64,000 nt of DNA. Source: Jacaranda mimosifolia. Taxonomy: Eukaryota; Streptophyta; Magnoliopsida; Lamiales; Bignoniaceae. The position numbers were made by a program, and so were the translations under genes. The notes below the pieces were generated by a model. The model saw nothing but the letters and a program-made list of their open reading frames with translations. It did no database searches and was not told the DNA's origin. The stretch spans positions 18,555,246-18,619,245 of the forward strand of contig CM032119.1 of the NCBI GenBank assembly GCA_018894105.1. Direction: 5' to 3'. This document shows positions 49,001 to 60,500 of this stretch, one piece after another. The first letter of the stretch is position 1. Every line of letters begins with the position of its first letter.

Positions 49001-52000
49001 TGCTCTTCTCAAAGCATGCTCACCTACGATAGAAGCTTCTATAGATGCAAATTAGGCTGGATCTCCTGCTGATAAGAGGTCTAACATCGGGTTAGTAGAC
49101 ACTTCTTGGCAGTAGTTTAGTTACTGGGAGAAGCAAAGAAATAGACGGCAATAGCATAGCCAGCTGCAGAGGCAGGATACAGAGCTATTGCACAGGGTGT
49201 TTGTGAATATCTATCTTTACTTTGCCATAACAAAGCTGCCATTAGTATAGGTCACAATTTGATTTGTGTTCAACATTATTGAAACAAAATCATATATGAG
49301 ATTGACCGAAACCTCATAAAAGAGAAAATGACAGAAGGGATACTGAATGTTACTCATGTGACTTTAGAAGAACAATTGCTGATGTTTATACCAAGGAATT
49401 CAGTAGCATATCATTTAATAATCTAGTTTGCAAGTTCGGCACGTGCAATATCTACATACCAACTTGAGGGAAAGTGTTAACCAGGATTTGATCGAGGGTT
49501 TTATGAGTAACTGATGCATTTTTAGTTAGTGCTCTATTACTAGGGCTTAATCTTATGCCTTAATTCATGCCGTGTACATTTATCATGCTTCCCTTCTTTA
49601 GGCTTACAATATAGATATAAAATAGGGTGTTGTAAAGAATGCAATGTATGAAAAACAATAAAAGAATTCTCCCTTGGTTATTACAAACAACATAAACTTC
49701 AAAAGAGAAGCTTCAGTGTTTAAGAGCTTATAACTATTTCCCAGCCTGCATCTCAGCACCTAAAAATGTAGAAGACAGCAAGCGCAGCTTGAACAGCTGG
49801 TTACAACTCCTCAACTCTGCATGTTCTATCACTACAGTTTGTTCTTGTTCTCCTCAAAGTTCAGACCATCCATGAAAAATCATTCAATACAAGCATAAAG
49901 AGGACTAAGTTAGTTGTGATACCATAGCTCCTGCACAGAAACACAATTTGTGCTGTTCTGTGAAGGCTGCATGGTTCAGGGGGAACGGCAAAAAGGCTTC
50001 AATGATGCCCAAGGTTCAGCAAGGCGCAAATGTATCACAGGACTTTAGGTGCAAGGCACAAGGCAAGGTGCGGTCCTCATTTAAGTCAAGCAAAATAATA
50101 CTTGATTTCCCGTATACATAAAGCAATATAATAAATTAAACAAATATGAGCTACAAGCATATGAATCTTATCTCCAAATTATACTCCAGCAGATTCTAAT
50201 AATTTCAGCACTTAATTACAGGATTAATTCATTTCTGCAAATCTGAAGCACACTCCATAAATGTCGAGCATGTCATAATTAATTTTAGAAAAATCAGAAA
50301 CGTTGGCACGCGAGTATCTGAATTTCATGTATATCATACATACAGTATAGGAATTTTCAGCAAGCCTGAAGGCTCCTTTGTCTTTCAGGAGAAGGGCCGT
50401 CTGTTTTCATTTGTTGCAAGTGCATATTCATTTTCAGAATATTGAAAAATAAAACAAGTTTTTGTTTCAAAGAATTCCAATTTTCTTAGTTACATTTTCA
50501 TTTAACTAAACAACAAATGGCCATTAGATTTTTGTTTCAATCAGGCATGCCCATGGGCCTTAAGAAAAAGCCCACAAGAGGTGTCATGCTTGCACCTTGC
50601 TGCAACTGGTGCCTAGGCATGCATCTTAAAGAAGTATGGTTTAGGATGAATAGGAGAGCTCAAGCCATCTTTTTTCACTTCAAAACTAAAATAGACCACT
50701 GGTACATTTCAATTCTCATCTAAAGCTGCTTGCTGAGTTAAAATGGAGCCATAAAAATGAAGCAGAGAAAGTACTACTTAAATGCGATAAAGAACTATGA
50801 TCTTAACTTATGCATGCACCCATTGAAATAGAACAATAATTTTAATTATTTCTTTGAATATATTGAAGTTATAATTGACAATTGCCTAGGAATTTGAGAA
50901 AAAATATTATCTTATTACTTTTTAACATGTGGCATTGCATGAGGGCGACATGGTAAACCAACTTTAATCCCAGAAGAAGCCTCAGCCAACATTTTTAATA
51001 CTATCGATCTTGTGACAAATCAGCGCTCCCAGTATTATTTTTCTTATTTAAAATGGCAAAAAACTAAGTATAAACAGATTATTTTTTCAGTTTCATCCTC
51101 ACCATACCAAATACCACAACCAAATACACCCTTAATGTTTTCAGTACTGAGATAAGCTTGTCATTTCCTCAGTCAAACTAGAGGAGCATGAAAGATCTTA
51201 AATGAGAAGCTCAGATCTCCTCACTTTTTCTTGTTCTTTTCTATAAGAGCTTAAAACTCGGAAACATCATATAATTTGAAGTTATAAGCTCTTATCCTAA
51301 ATATTTTATCAAATAGCTAGAAGTTCTCACACCTCATAAGAGCTTTTAATTTTTTAAATATACGCTTAGCCAAATACCATCTTAAACAAGGCTTAAGTAC
51401 CAAATGTAGCTATAGACTTAAAAATGATATATACAGAAATCCAATCAACCAATCACAATAAAATAGGAACCAAGACATTATTTGAAGAGCTTTATAAGGC
51501 TTTTTAATCATCTCCTGCATCAAAGTAGCTAAATTCTAAGCATTATTACTTGTATTATTAGCATGACTGCATGACCTATTAACTAATATAAAAATCATTC
51601 AACCTAAAATTAAAAAATAAAAAATAACAATGCAATTTGAAATTTAAGAAAAATAGTATTTCTGATGTAAAAGAAAATATATATATATATATATTTGACA
51701 GGGCCAAAAATGAAAACAGCATTTTTTACCTTTTCCCTCATACGTGTACTCCAAGCATCATTCCTACTGGGACGCTGATCAAGGGTACTAGCAACAGGAA
51801 CAGCCGAGGCTGGAGCTGGCCTATTTATCAATGGCTGCCGGATCTGTTGCCTGGGAACACCTATATATTCTTCATCACTATCATAGTCTGCTGGTGTATT
51901 TGCAGCCCTTACAACAAGTGCTAACAAAAATACAAGGACCTGCAATTTCACAGTAGTTATAAAACTGGAAAAACTAATGGATCAATTAACACACAATAAA

Positions 52001-55000
52001 TTTATACTCCAAGCTTAACAATCCAAAACCTAACTAATTGAGGACAGCATCTCATTCCTGACATTAGGACCAAATTCCCAAAATTCAATAGGTAAAGACA
52101 ACACTAAGAAAAGAAATATAATCTGAAGACACACATAACAAACATAATAGCAAGGTAGAAGTAGAAGTTGTGTCACTGGACTAGTATCTACTGGCCTTAG
52201 AGTTGAAGTTGTGTAACCAACGCCTAGCAGCATAGACCAAGAATGGCAATTCAATAGCAGAAATTGGTCCTAAGAACGCAATTTTTTTTTTTTTTTCAAA
52301 ATGACAGTGGAATTCTCAAATGATATACACACATGCATAGAGAGCTAAAATCTTTGGTGAGTAAGGGAAGCACTTGGTGCCCATAACTAAGATAGTTACC
52401 TTTTGAGGCAAAAAAAGAATCAGTCAAGAGATGTTAGCAATTCTGATTCACATCTGAGCATAGGCTATGAGGAAAATTCCTAGTAGCCTCACCTCTAGTA
52501 TAACAGCACCAAGAGCGACCCATTTGATGATTTTCCAGTGCTTCTCCAGCAGTCCATATATCATATCGAAAGTTCCAGTTTTGTCAGTTGGAATTTCCTG
52601 TTCATTTTGCTTGCTATCAGATTCACAAATTATAGCTTTGAAATTAAAGAAAGCAATCACAGGCCCACTAACCTCTTTCCAGCTTTTGTCAAAGAATGCA
52701 AAAGCAGCCAAACCCAGCTCCACCAATATCAATAATATCACTAATACTGAGTACTTTGTTATCTTAAGGAACTAGACATTGTCTGAATAAAGAAATAATG
52801 CACAATGTCTACAAACTTAGAGAACTCTATTCAACTAATTTTAATAAAAATGTACAACAGACATGAATGATATTAAGTCATTTTTGTTCATTCCAAGCAA
52901 CCCACATGTCCACAACAATGTTCAGAATGTGAGATTAAGTCATTTTGTTCGTTCTCAAGCAACCAACATATCCATTATAATAATTTTTCTCAACAGTGAT
53001 CAAGGTATAGTCTCTTGATATTGATGTTTACAAGCTACGAGCTCCAAGGACAGATGAAACTGACTGTTGACAAGTTAATAGTTATATTCTCAAACTTGAC
53101 ACCCTTAGCATTCTGCCAACAAATGCAAAAGCTTTAGCATAAGAGCTACATGCATTTTTTCAACATGAGACAGCTTCTCTGCAAACATGCTGTAGCAGCA
53201 GCTAACTACCCAATTACATTAACAATAAAAATGAATATTACAGTGCACCATATACTTAAGCAATCAGATTAATAGGAAGGATACACAAGCCAGGCAGCAC
53301 CCATTTCGTGTAGCTGTCCCAATGCAACCGCAACAAGCAATAAAAAGAACAACTACACCAATACCAGTGAAAAGATAAATAAACCTGCAATTAGCACATG
53401 TGAGGCCAACATAATCACTAATCGAAACAAATATCAACTAAGAGACATGCAAATGCAACTTCATTTTTCTTGGTTTAGAAAGCCATCACACCATAAAAAG
53501 CTTAAATTAGCCAATTGGCTTTCCTTTCAGCCAACAAAGAAAGAAATAATCAAAATATTAAGCACTTATAACAGTACAGATACATCTTCAACTCAAATCA
53601 CTATAAGAGATGGCAGATCCAACTTTTTGACACACTATGACACACTCCAATCAGCACTGGAGATAATATATCAGTCTCGTTCACACTTTTGACACAGCTT
53701 GTTCACAATACCGAATATGACCATCATAGCTGATTAAATGGAGCAGGAGGAGGTAGAAACTAGAATCCCTATCCCCAGAGAACAAAGCACATATAAATAA
53801 CCAAAACATCAAAAATAGAAACTGTAAATGTTTGTGTTTTTAGTTCTAGATGAGGACTTGCATGGGAAAACAGTGGGAAAGACATCTAATACAGCTGAAC
53901 AACTGCATAGGATAATATAATACAATTAATAATTATTTAGATTAAAACAAATCATATTCTTAGGTTTCAGATACAAGAGTGGAAAGTGAAAGAAGAAAGC
54001 AATTAGGAATATACTAATTTTCATCAACTATAATTTTCTTTCCTAGCAGAATAAGGATAATTCTTATGGAATTGTCTAAAGTTAATTGAATATCCTGAAA
54101 CAATGGAATGCAATATATGGATAAATGAGAATATCAAACTCTGTTTGCATAAATACACTTCCAAACATTCCAGAGAGAGAGCTTTCCTCATTGAAATTCA
54201 AGATCCAAACCAATCCAGTAGATCAACGAAATGAAGATAATTTAAAATCAAGCAGGCAAATTGCCCCGGACTGAGCTATGAAACAAATGAGATCCTCCAC
54301 ACAAATCATTGAAAACATACCAGAAATCAATCAGGATGAGGCAACTCATGTAACAAGAATGGTAACAGTTCCATTGATGATGCACATTAAGAACACATAT
54401 ATATGAAACAAGTCGTGGTAGAGATGCATATTCGTGCATAGAAAAAATAAATTGTAACTACAAACAGTTTCAGGACAACTAATGAATGAAGATAAAATGT
54501 AGAAATTCACCACCCGCATGAACAACAAAGACCTTTCCATATCTTGCTGGCTATAATTTAACTTTTGTGGAACTGCTCTATTACAACTGTAGCCAATAGT
54601 TTAATTTGACGAGGAATCAACTGTCCAATAAAAAAAATAACAAGCATCAATTTGACACTTGACCAAGCCTTCCTTAAGCTTTTGACTTTCTGAAACACAA
54701 GTGATGCGAAACTCAGAGTTACTCCAAAACCCTTCTCTAGAAGGGGGAAAAAAATAATAAAGGAAGAAATGGTAGCAATAACAGAAAAAACTTTCACGCT
54801 CTAGGAAAACCATTCAATAGAAACATGAAGACACTAAGTTATCTTTCCCATGGAACATGAAAATAAAGTAGAAAGAGTCATGTTCTCATACCATGCCTTG
54901 GGCAGTTTGTCAAAAATGCTATCAGCCAAAGATACAGCTAATAGCATCGGCCGACCAAGCTGTACTAATTCCACACTTGAGGGGTCAAGAGTGGCATCAT

Positions 55001-55130
55001 TGCCAGTTGAAGCAGCATTCTTATACTCCACAAAGAGGTATATTCCATAGCCAATCATTGCCAAACCCACAAGAATTAACAAGAAGTTCAAAAACTTCAA
55101 CAGGCACTCCCAAAACCCCTTACAGGCCAT
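39895..55130 (-). CDS. TOM2A: TOM2A-type tetraspanin-like protein, six coding exons, with an 11.7-kb last intron
   Basis: Coding exons on the - strand are 55130-54892, 53384-53285, 52753-52673, 52597-52493, 51939-51730 and 40002-39895. All borders are GT-AG and phases fit, giving 843 nt or 280 residues, the usual TOM2A length. Four membrane segments are visible: about residues 10-33, 81-101, 114-131 and 165-185. The cytosolic tail has 'ANTPADYDSDEEYIGVPRQQ' and 'DQRPSRNDAWSTRMREK'; the last exon adds 'YGLDTSEFTYSP' and ends 'RRRCIIM'. TOM2A proteins are tonoplast/Golgi tetraspanin-like proteins that interact with TOM1 and, in Arabidopsis, support tobamovirus multiplication. The native role is unclear. 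The ATG at 55130 was chosen over one four codons upstream because it starts 'MACKGF' as in the family and lies 3 bases after a splice acceptor (55134-55136). Whether this is the TOM2A orthologue or a TOM2AH paralogue is not resolved. Confidence 0.93.
40885..42241. mobile_element. Mutator-like MITE with ~70-bp terminal inverted repeats
   Basis: The left end 'gggataattacagcgacttt' and the reverse complement of the right end 'gggataattacaacctcccc' stay alignable for about 70 bases; both contain 'ggtaaatataggtacatccc'-like sequence. The flanks are 'gaaagatta' (40876-40884) and 'taaagatta' (42242-42250), a 9-bp target duplication with one mismatch, as Mutator-like elements make. The 1,357-bp body has no transposase. 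It lies in the last intron of the TOM2A-like gene. Confidence 0.88.
41695..41880. repeat. GC-rich 'gccatgg' word repeat inside the MITE
   Basis: Short palindromic words 'gccatgg', 'caccatggctg', 'ggctgccatgg' and 'ccagccat' are repeated in both orientations over 180 bases. The DNA could fold into many hairpins. The Ala/Met-rich open frames here are by-products of the repeat. Confidence 0.75.
43494..45098. mobile_element. 1.6-kb GC-rich nested insertion of unknown class
   Basis: The segment is about half GC, in contrast to its very AT-rich surroundings, and lies between the primer-binding site and the gag of the copia element. It is bracketed by 'atcctgtacac' (43483-43493) and 'atcctatacac' (45099-45109). 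This is an 11-bp direct repeat with one mismatch, consistent with a target duplication of 9-11 bp. I see no terminal inverted repeat, no LTR pair and no known domain. Both strands have open frames of 60-125 codons, as expected of GC-rich DNA with few stops. The longest, at 44049-44408 (+), contains 'SEGRWAPAGPPRAVKAL' and 'WSQEGPRWVWEGAERL'. Confidence 0.6.
45196..49440 (+). pseudogene. copia gag-pol of the intronic element, broken
   Basis: Gag pieces are at about 45235-45905 ('LLKPDGTNYLTWSR', 'FFAGLNMQYDQIQVQVLGKT'). An integrase-side fragment is at 46693-46962 ('LLFCDACDFSIHTRY', 'YRWFFTFIYCFTRLNWVYLM'). Reverse transcriptase is at 48050-48440 ('NWKELMVDEMKALTKNETLE', 'CKWVF', 'NIQQFDVQNTFLHGD'), and an RNase H-region fragment is at 48848-48990 ('EGLTYLSYTRPAVAYVVSLA'). 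Many stops and frameshifts separate the pieces, more than in the 15621-22935 element, which suggests an older insertion. Confidence 0.82.
49693..51729. other. Remainder of the last TOM2A intron
   Basis: No gene is seen. Around 50015-50090, 'caaggcacaaggcaaggtgc' and similar words form a short low-complexity patch. A (TA)n run lies at 51677-51694 on + close to the exon 5 donor. Confidence 0.5.
52598..52672 (-). other. TOM2A: 75-nt frame-preserving intron of the TOM2A-like gene
   Basis: It starts GTTAGT and ends ACAG on the - strand. Its length is 3 x 25 and it contains no in-frame stop. Splicing joins 'KSWKE' to 'EIPTDKTGTFD', which fits the family. Retention would add 25 residues starting 'VSGPVIAFF' to the loop between membrane segments 3 and 4. 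Confidence 0.75.
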
Positions 55131-55956
55131 CCTCTGCAACAATCTATTATTGAAGTTCCTTTATATACGTCTTCTACAATAATTCAACTGAACCGCTTTG
55201 TTTCCTGCAAAGTAATTCCCCAAATTATTGTCTTCATAAATAATAGAAATTTAATAGAAAAGTACAATAAAGAAACTCTGACCTGAAAAAGACTGAAAAG
55301 ACAGCGAAATTAATACTATATTTCTCCAGTAACTTTTTCCACTTATATCTTTTCTGCCAGTTACATGAATAAGAAAATTACAGAGCCTGCGTTGATGAAT
55401 ATAACCATTGGATATGAGAAAAAAATGCTGAATCAAAAAGACAAATGCACAAAGGTTGCATGTCAATTTGTTAGGATTGTAGAGTCTGTTAGCTTACTCA
55501 GTTAGCATAGTTTGTTACGCAGTTGGGATTAACAGCTGACTGTGGAAAAATAAAAGGCTAATAAAGGAAATGAATTTGTTGTTGGATGTTAATGAATTTT
55601 CTTTGGTTCTCTTCATTCTCTCCTTCTGTGAATCCTTTCTCTTCTTTCCTTTTCTTTTCTTTTCTTTTCTTTTCTTCTTGATGTCTCTGTTGTGGGTTAT
55701 GCATATACAGAGCCAAACAAAGAAATTTGGTTCCGCACAGCCTTCCACAACCATGGAAAATGATTCATTTGATGCAACCATGATGGATCATTTGATGCAT
55801 CCATGAGGATTCATATGACTCAACCACAAGACTAGTTGATTTGATGGTATGCCAATTTTATGAAGAATCCAAATCATTTTCAAAAAATGAATTCAAAATT
55901 CAAAGAAAGAAAGCAAAAAATTCCAAGAGAGCTGGAATTCATTTTTTTTTTTGGGA

Positions 55957-55967
55957 GGGGGGGGGGG
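55957..55967. repeat. Poly-G run
   Basis: Eleven G residues after a T-run, inside the TRIM-like interval. Confidence 0.85.
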
Positions 55968-56282
55968 ACGCAAAATTAGTATTGGTTGGAACAGGACTCA
56001 AATTGCAAATGATGTAGATTTATCCAACAAGGAGGCTTTTGTGTATCAAGCACAAGTGGTCTTTGGTGAAATGATTGAAACAAAACAGAGTTTTTTTTGA
56101 GAAACAGGATGGGGGTGTTTGACTGAGCACTCACCAAACATTCTTTTACTCAATTTTCAATCAATCAAGTGTAATTTTTGGATTATATATACTGCTGCAG
56201 TTCTTTGAACACATGGTTATAAATGAAATTCTAAAGGAAATGCTATGGCTAATCCTGAAAATGAGGGCTTGCGTTTGAGGGC

Positions 56283-56305
56283 TTTTTTTTTTTTTTTTTT
56301 TTTTT
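56283..56305. repeat. Poly-T run
   Basis: About 22 consecutive T residues within the 5'-UTR intron; on the gene's strand this is poly-A. Confidence 0.85.
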
Positions 56306-57099
56306 AATCCTTCTTTCTTTTTAGTGTTAGAAAAAACTCAAGAACGGCTTGAGATCACATCTAGTAAAGCCACAGTCGAGTTAAGAATCCCTTACTGCAA
56401 CTGTATCATAGTAACAAAATGAAGATTACATCAGCAAAATTGCACTATTAGGAATAAGCAAACTGCAATTTGGGAATGAGGGACCACCAAACGCTTGCAA
56501 GTCAATTGTTGAGGCAAAGTGAATGGATTTCAACTCTTAGATCCTTTGAGACAAGAATCTTTTGAGGGGAGGATTGCAGAGTGTGTTAGTTTAGTCCGTT
56601 AGCATAGTTAGAGAGTTAGGTTTAACAGTTGACAGTGGAAGAAAATAAGGCCTTTACCAAAGCAAAATGAATCAGTATTCGGATGTTAATGAAATTACTT
56701 TTCTTAGGTTTCTCTTCCATTCTCTCCTTTTCTTAGTTTCTCCTTTACGGGTTCGTAATTCCTTTTCTTTTGATTTCTTCTGTTATCGGTTCAGCAAATT
56801 ACTAACCCATTTTTGGTTCCTAGAGAACTTTGTACCAAGAAGGCGAATTCAAACTGGAATAGACCTTGAAGTTCAAATACGACTATTGAAATTTAGAAAA
56901 CGAAACTTCGGTAAAAAACGATCAAGAGGAAACTTAATCAAAGCATTTCAATTGAGAAGATAAAGAAATATGAGAGAGCTTACAGGACAATAGCTTGTAG
57001 ATCAAAGAACCCCAGAAGAGACCGAGGTGAAGGGAGAGGAATGCTTTCCGCCTTCTGGAAGGTGAGTGGTTGTATTTGGGATTGAGCGATGGAAGGCAA

Positions 57100-59600
57100 T
57101 AGATCAAACTGGGCTTTGCGTTATCAGCGGTGCAGCAAAATTGCTTTTGCGTTATTCGCGTTATAGCAGAAATTGCCTTTTTTAGTGGGTAGTAAGTTCG
57201 GTAACATTTTCCATAAAATTTAATTTTACTTTTAGATATAATACAATACATCTTTTTTAGTTTTATTTGTATATATAATACTACTAGTGTAAAAATGCGG
57301 TGTCGTGCCCGTTTGAATGATTGAATGTATGTATTTTTCTAAATACATAATACAATATTATAAGCATTAAAAAAAGTATAATTCAAATATTTTTTTAAAT
57401 ATTTATTTAGAAAATGATATTTATGAAAGTATCCCTATGAGATATGCTATTCATACAAAAATTTGGAAAAGATATATAAAGGACTGTATTGAAAAAAACA
57501 TTTCAATTTTAACATTGTGAACTTTTGGAGATATATATGTCTAAATAAGAGAACAAGGAAATATCAACAACAACTACTACTTTCAATATTTTCTATAGAA
57601 CGTAAGATGCCATAAAAAAAATCCTCAAAATACATATGGTTGGATTATCATTTTTAACAGCAAGTAATTTCCAAATCTTCAATGAAATTGCCAAAATTCT
57701 AAATAAAATAGTTTAATCCAAATAATGGCATGTTTGGAATTTTCTGTTTTTCTACTCAAGTAAATTGTCTTCATTTGTTATTAACGTAAATGGGCTTTGT
57801 AAATCATGATTAAAAAGAATTGGGTCGGGATACATCTTTAGTAATGAGCTACTAAAATTTATTTTGTCAAATAAATTGTAAAGTTTATTATTTTATTTCA
57901 AAAAGTATTTTAAATATACTTTAATATATTAAAATTTAATTAAAATAATTTTTTTTTGTCAAATTAATACTGATATCAATACATAAATAAATTAGAAAAT
58001 TTTATAGTTTAATCAAATTTCACGATTTCTTGTTTAACATGTATCGTAAAAGTAATTAAATAAATCAAATACAAATGTTTGTTAATGAATAATTTGTTTT
58101 GGATCGTTAGTAATTTTGCATTTTTTTTAGTGTGCTGTATCTTAAGAAGATGTTTAAATATGTTAAAATTATTTTTATACAGAAAACAATATTTTGTAAG
58201 AAGTCAATTTAGGAGGTTCTTTTAATTAAAATATAAAAAAGCTAAATAAGTTTTAGTTCTTTATACTGACTTTGAAAATGATCATTACTAATAACTCTCT
58301 TAAACTCATTCTTGAAATCTGTTTGTAATACAATGATTAAGATCACGATGTTAATTTTAACTTATTCAATTAAGTATTAACAAATAAGAAAATATAAATT
58401 ATATTTTTTTAATTGTTAATGCGGATAAAAAATGTTCGGCTAAGCCGTTTATGAACTTTAAACACTTAAAATTATTTTTAATATAAGAGTTTAATCATTT
58501 TTGTTAATTAAGAATCAAAGTATTGAAGAATGATTCATTGTAATTTGGATCTGAAATTTTTGCAATTACTTTATCACAAGCTAATGAATGAAAACCGTTT
58601 TGAATTAAGTTGTAAGCTTGGTTGGGAGGATAATAATTTTTAAATAGAGATGGAAAACATAGGACAAAGCAATGTTTTCAGATGATTGGCATCCTTCATA
58701 GCACAAAATGGGCTTTAATATGCAGTTTTTAGAACCATCAGTATCGGGTGAAATGAGTTAGATACATATTTTTGAAGCAAAAGAATGAATTACTGAAAAA
58801 GAACAAAGAAAATCAGAAAAAGTCCTATACTTAGTTAATGGAAAACAATATCATGTACCAGTACTTCTATTAAGACACGATTAAAAAAATAAATACCGAA
58901 CTAAATAGATTAAAAAAGCCCCACTTTTTAAAAATAAAGAAGAAAACATCCAAGTAAATAGATAAAAAACCGCACCTTTTTAAAAACCAAGAAGAAAACC
59001 CGAAATCCTCATTTTGAAAAACTCAAATGCATAAAAATACTCGAAAAGACTACTTAGCCCAAACAAGGAGCAACATAAAAACAACTAAACCACAATCCAA
59101 AATAGTAATAAATCTTCCATAAAGAAATAAATAAAATGAAAATAAGAATAACCACCAATTCTTTAAAGTGTATGAGCTAGAATTTCAACATTCTGTACAT
59201 TAGAGCAAAGTAATTAAAAAGATGGATAATCATTCAACTACCAGAGTAGTGATTCATAGCAAAAACACATACACACTCACACACATAAAGAGTAAATATT
59301 ACTGAAAAATTGTCAGATAGAAAAGAAAATCCACCAATAACTATCTTTCTTAACTATACATCCTCAAAACTATATACATATAATGATTTAAACATAGTAT
59401 GACTCCATAGCTTAATCTATTTCATATATATTGTCAAAAGATGAAGAAACTGTTTTATGTTGTTACAAAATAGCAGAGTTTAAGTATCAATTCGCCTAGA
59501 TTGATTTTTCTATATACATGTTGCAAAAAACAAAAAGATCAACAAGATAATCAGTTTCTTCATCATCTTCAAAACAACAAATTTCTCTAAAAATTGCATC
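57100..59600. other. AT-rich spacer between the TOM2A-like gene and the RPA-like pseudogene
   Basis: It contains the upstream region of the TOM2A-like gene and no recognised gene. 'actagtgtaaaaatgcggtg' at 57285-57304 resembles a common dispersed plant repeat end. Near 58900-59000 a purine-rich segment is partly duplicated ('aaaaagccccactttttaaa' and 'aaaaccgcacctttttaaaa'). Confidence 0.45.
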
Positions 59601-60485
59601 AATATCATTCATCAGAAGCACTACCTACACAACCTTCATTGTTTTCATCATCTTCACCAGAAACTGTTTCAATTAAGAAAGATAGTATTTGAAGGCTTTA
59701 ATAACTATTGTAAAAATTATGTAATGCATAAGGTTTTAGCATATATCAAATTTATACCTATGGCAATCTGTTTCATTTTTTTATGCTGTCCAGGTGAGCT
59801 AGTTTGCTCTGTATCGTCTACATCTGAATGTGAAAAAAAATGTAAATTTAAAGTAAACAATTTGTAAATTTAATACCATTACACAACTATACTGATGATT
59901 ATTTATCAAACTATTAAAGTATGTAGTATTTTTTCATATCTTTAGAAAACAACCTTTTCATTATTTTTTATTTTTCTAACACCACATTCTCTGATGCAGC
60001 TTCTAGCAGATTTTTTGAAGATGGATTTGAAGAACCCACCAGAGGAAGTTTTTCTGCATCCCTTTCTTCTGTCAGACTAACAATTATATATTGGGTATGC
60101 ACTCCATCATGTCGTGTTTTGTAGTATCTTTTCAACTTCATCAAAAACAACTTATCTTTCAAATGTTGATTCATCTCAGCGAGAGGAGGTGTATTACCCT
60201 ATAAAATAATTTATTTTTTAAAAAAACCAAACTATAAGAATCTTAAATCTATCTAAATCAAAGTAAATCCTTACACTTACATAATTATACATTTCCATTG
60301 TTGCGGAAGCATTCATATTGATGATTTTCACAGCTTCTTCTCCAAAAACATTAGCTTCAAGAGATCCAGTTTCATCAACAACATTGACAATGACAAGTTC
60401 CCTAATAATAAATATTGTATTAAAATCAAATATATTGGCAACACTTTGTAAAAAGACATCTAAATTAATTGTAGGAGTAGTTCAA

Positions 60486-60500
60486 CCCCCCCCCCCCCCC
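60486..60500. repeat. Poly-C run
   Basis: Fifteen C residues inside an intron-like gap of the RPA70-like pseudogene. Confidence 0.9.

Larger units (their letters stand above)
43210..49692 (+). mobile_element. Old Ty1/copia element in the last TOM2A intron, antisense to the gene
   Basis: Short LTRs at 43210-43422 and 49475-49692 share 'tgtt(g/a)accagg', 'gccttaattcatgcc' and 'gttgtaaagaatgcaat', and end 'aacaaca'. Flanks are 'caaac' (43205-43209) and 'taaac' (49693-49697), a 5-bp target duplication with one mismatch. A Met-tRNA-type primer site 'tagtatcaaagc' follows the 5' LTR at 43423, and a polypurine tract 'cttgagggaaag' precedes the 3' LTR. Without the nested GC-rich segment the element would be about 4.9 kb, normal for copia. 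Confidence 0.88.
55478..56830 (+). mobile_element. TRIM-like element in the TOM2A 5'-UTR intron
   Basis: Two direct repeats of roughly 250 bases start near 55478 ('tgtagagtctgttagcttac') and 56575 ('tgcagagtgtgttagtttag'). They share 'gttagcatagtt', 'acagctgac(t/a)gtgga', 'ggatgttaatgaa' and 'ttctctccttctg'-type blocks. The purine-rich 'tttgaggggagga' lies directly before the second copy, as a polypurine tract would. The interior is under 1 kb and non-coding. The right edges of the repeats are uncertain and no target duplication is assigned. Confidence 0.5.
55134..56983 (-). other. 5'-UTR intron of the TOM2A-like gene
   Basis: A donor 'tattgtcct|gtaagc' at 56983 and an acceptor 'gttgcag|aggATG' at 55134-55136 fit a 1.85-kb leader intron. 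The first, non-coding exon would run from about 57090 to 56984, with CT-rich sequence on the - strand ('cattcctctcccttcacctc'). Confidence 0.6.

Noticed and set aside
53447..53692. + strand frame in a TOM2A intron
   Set aside because: No family motif, and it lies opposite a spliced gene in AT-rich intron sequence.
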